From NCBI RefSeq assembly GCF_000407485.1, contig NZ_ASWD01000010.1, positions 1-35,954 on the forward strand: 35,954 nt of DNA, written 5' to 3'. Under the pieces are notes generated by a model that saw nothing but the letters and a program-made list of their open reading frames with translations, searched no databases and was not told the origin of the DNA. The position numbers and the translations under genes were made by a program. Shown here piece after piece: positions 35,839 to 35,954 of this stretch (within the stretch, counting starts at the first letter, position 1; each line of letters starts with the position of its first letter). The stretch is from Enterococcus pallens ATCC BAA-351 (GTDB taxonomy: Bacteria > Bacillota > Bacilli > Lactobacillales > Enterococcaceae).

Positions 35839-35954
35839 ATGGGAATTCTTTTGGCATTTGCGTGTGGGACATGGTTTGGTTTTGTAATAATGGCAATACT
35901 TGCTGCTGGAAAGATTGATGATATGCAATCTGGCAGGGATAAAGTTCTAATTCA
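35839..35954 (+). CDS. small membrane protein (DUF3789-like), cut by the window end
   Basis: MGILLAFACGTWFGFVIMAI... then a short polar tail (KIDDMQSGRDKVLI) up to the last base. One membrane segment (about 3-24) with a short charged cytoplasmic end resembles DUF3789-type proteins of conjugative elements, whose role is not known. GGAGG nine bases before ATG 35839 supports the start, 2 bases after the sortase stop. It continues past the window. Confidence 0.6.
   Translation, partial: MGILLAFACGTWFGFVIMAILAAGKIDDMQSGRDKVLI

Overview
The window looks like part of a conjugative plasmid of the RepA_N replication family from a low-GC Gram-positive of the order Lactobacillales, most likely Enterococcus or a close relative. 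The signs are A+T-rich DNA with strong AGGAGG ribosome sites, a RepA_N initiator with the origin inside its gene, a pCF10-like (Prg/Pcf) type IV secretion system, LPxTG anchors, a KxYKxGKxW signal peptide and VaFE/CnaB adhesin modules. No rRNA, tRNA, IS element, CRISPR array or antibiotic resistance gene was seen. The species is an inference.

Layout. 1-900: a gene tail and two small unknown genes. 922-14536: rightward conjugation operon: secreted peptidoglycan hydrolase, PcfB-like DUF3801 protein, VirD4 coupling ATPase, Maff2/VirB2-like subunit, VirB6-like channel, PrgI/VirB3, VirB4 ATPase, PrgK-like transmembrane hydrolase, two VirB8-like proteins around a thioredoxin-like protein, a DUF4315 coiled coil and a membrane protein, then an Asp-Pro-repeat LPxTG protein. 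14573-16112: ArdC-like antirestriction protein and two small coupled genes. 16113-19276: hairpin-rich probable oriT, MobC and MOBP relaxase. 19387-19698: short SSB. 19750-22365: a cassette between 51-bp inverted repeats holding a HigBA toxin-antitoxin pair, two unknown genes, a serine recombinase and a type I (holin-like toxin plus antisense RNA) module. 22499-25835: unusual hairpin array, centromere-like iterons flanking ParA and a small ParB-like partner, then repA. 25836-28590: mainly non-coding, with a minus-strand small-RNA candidate, a very strong terminator, one unknown gene, a ROOL-like large structured RNA candidate of about 510 nt, an OmpR-type winged-helix regulator and a small RHH-like protein. 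28696-35954: surface module with a C39-like secreted peptidase, a DUF5648-repeat protein, an 1188-residue thioester/CnaB/VaFE adhesin with LPQTG, a sortase and the start of a small membrane protein.

How it fits together. MobC and relaxase would nick oriT; PcfB-like and VirD4 proteins dock the relaxosome on the channel; VirB3/B4/B6/B8-like proteins build it and two hydrolases open the cell wall. Adhesins attached by the local sortase would promote mating contact. ArdC and SSB would protect incoming single strands. ParA/ParB and two toxin-antitoxin systems keep the plasmid in the population.

The most interesting part is non-coding: (1) the ROOL-like element at 27200-27709, closed by an 18-bp perfect helix; (2) the compact RNA at 26364-26477 (minus), with promoter, three hairpins, closing helix and U-tract; (3) five consecutive hairpins at 22499-22610 that all have an MTTA tetraloop and alternate between two spacer sequences. 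All RNA calls come from reading complementarity by eye, without covariance or expression data.
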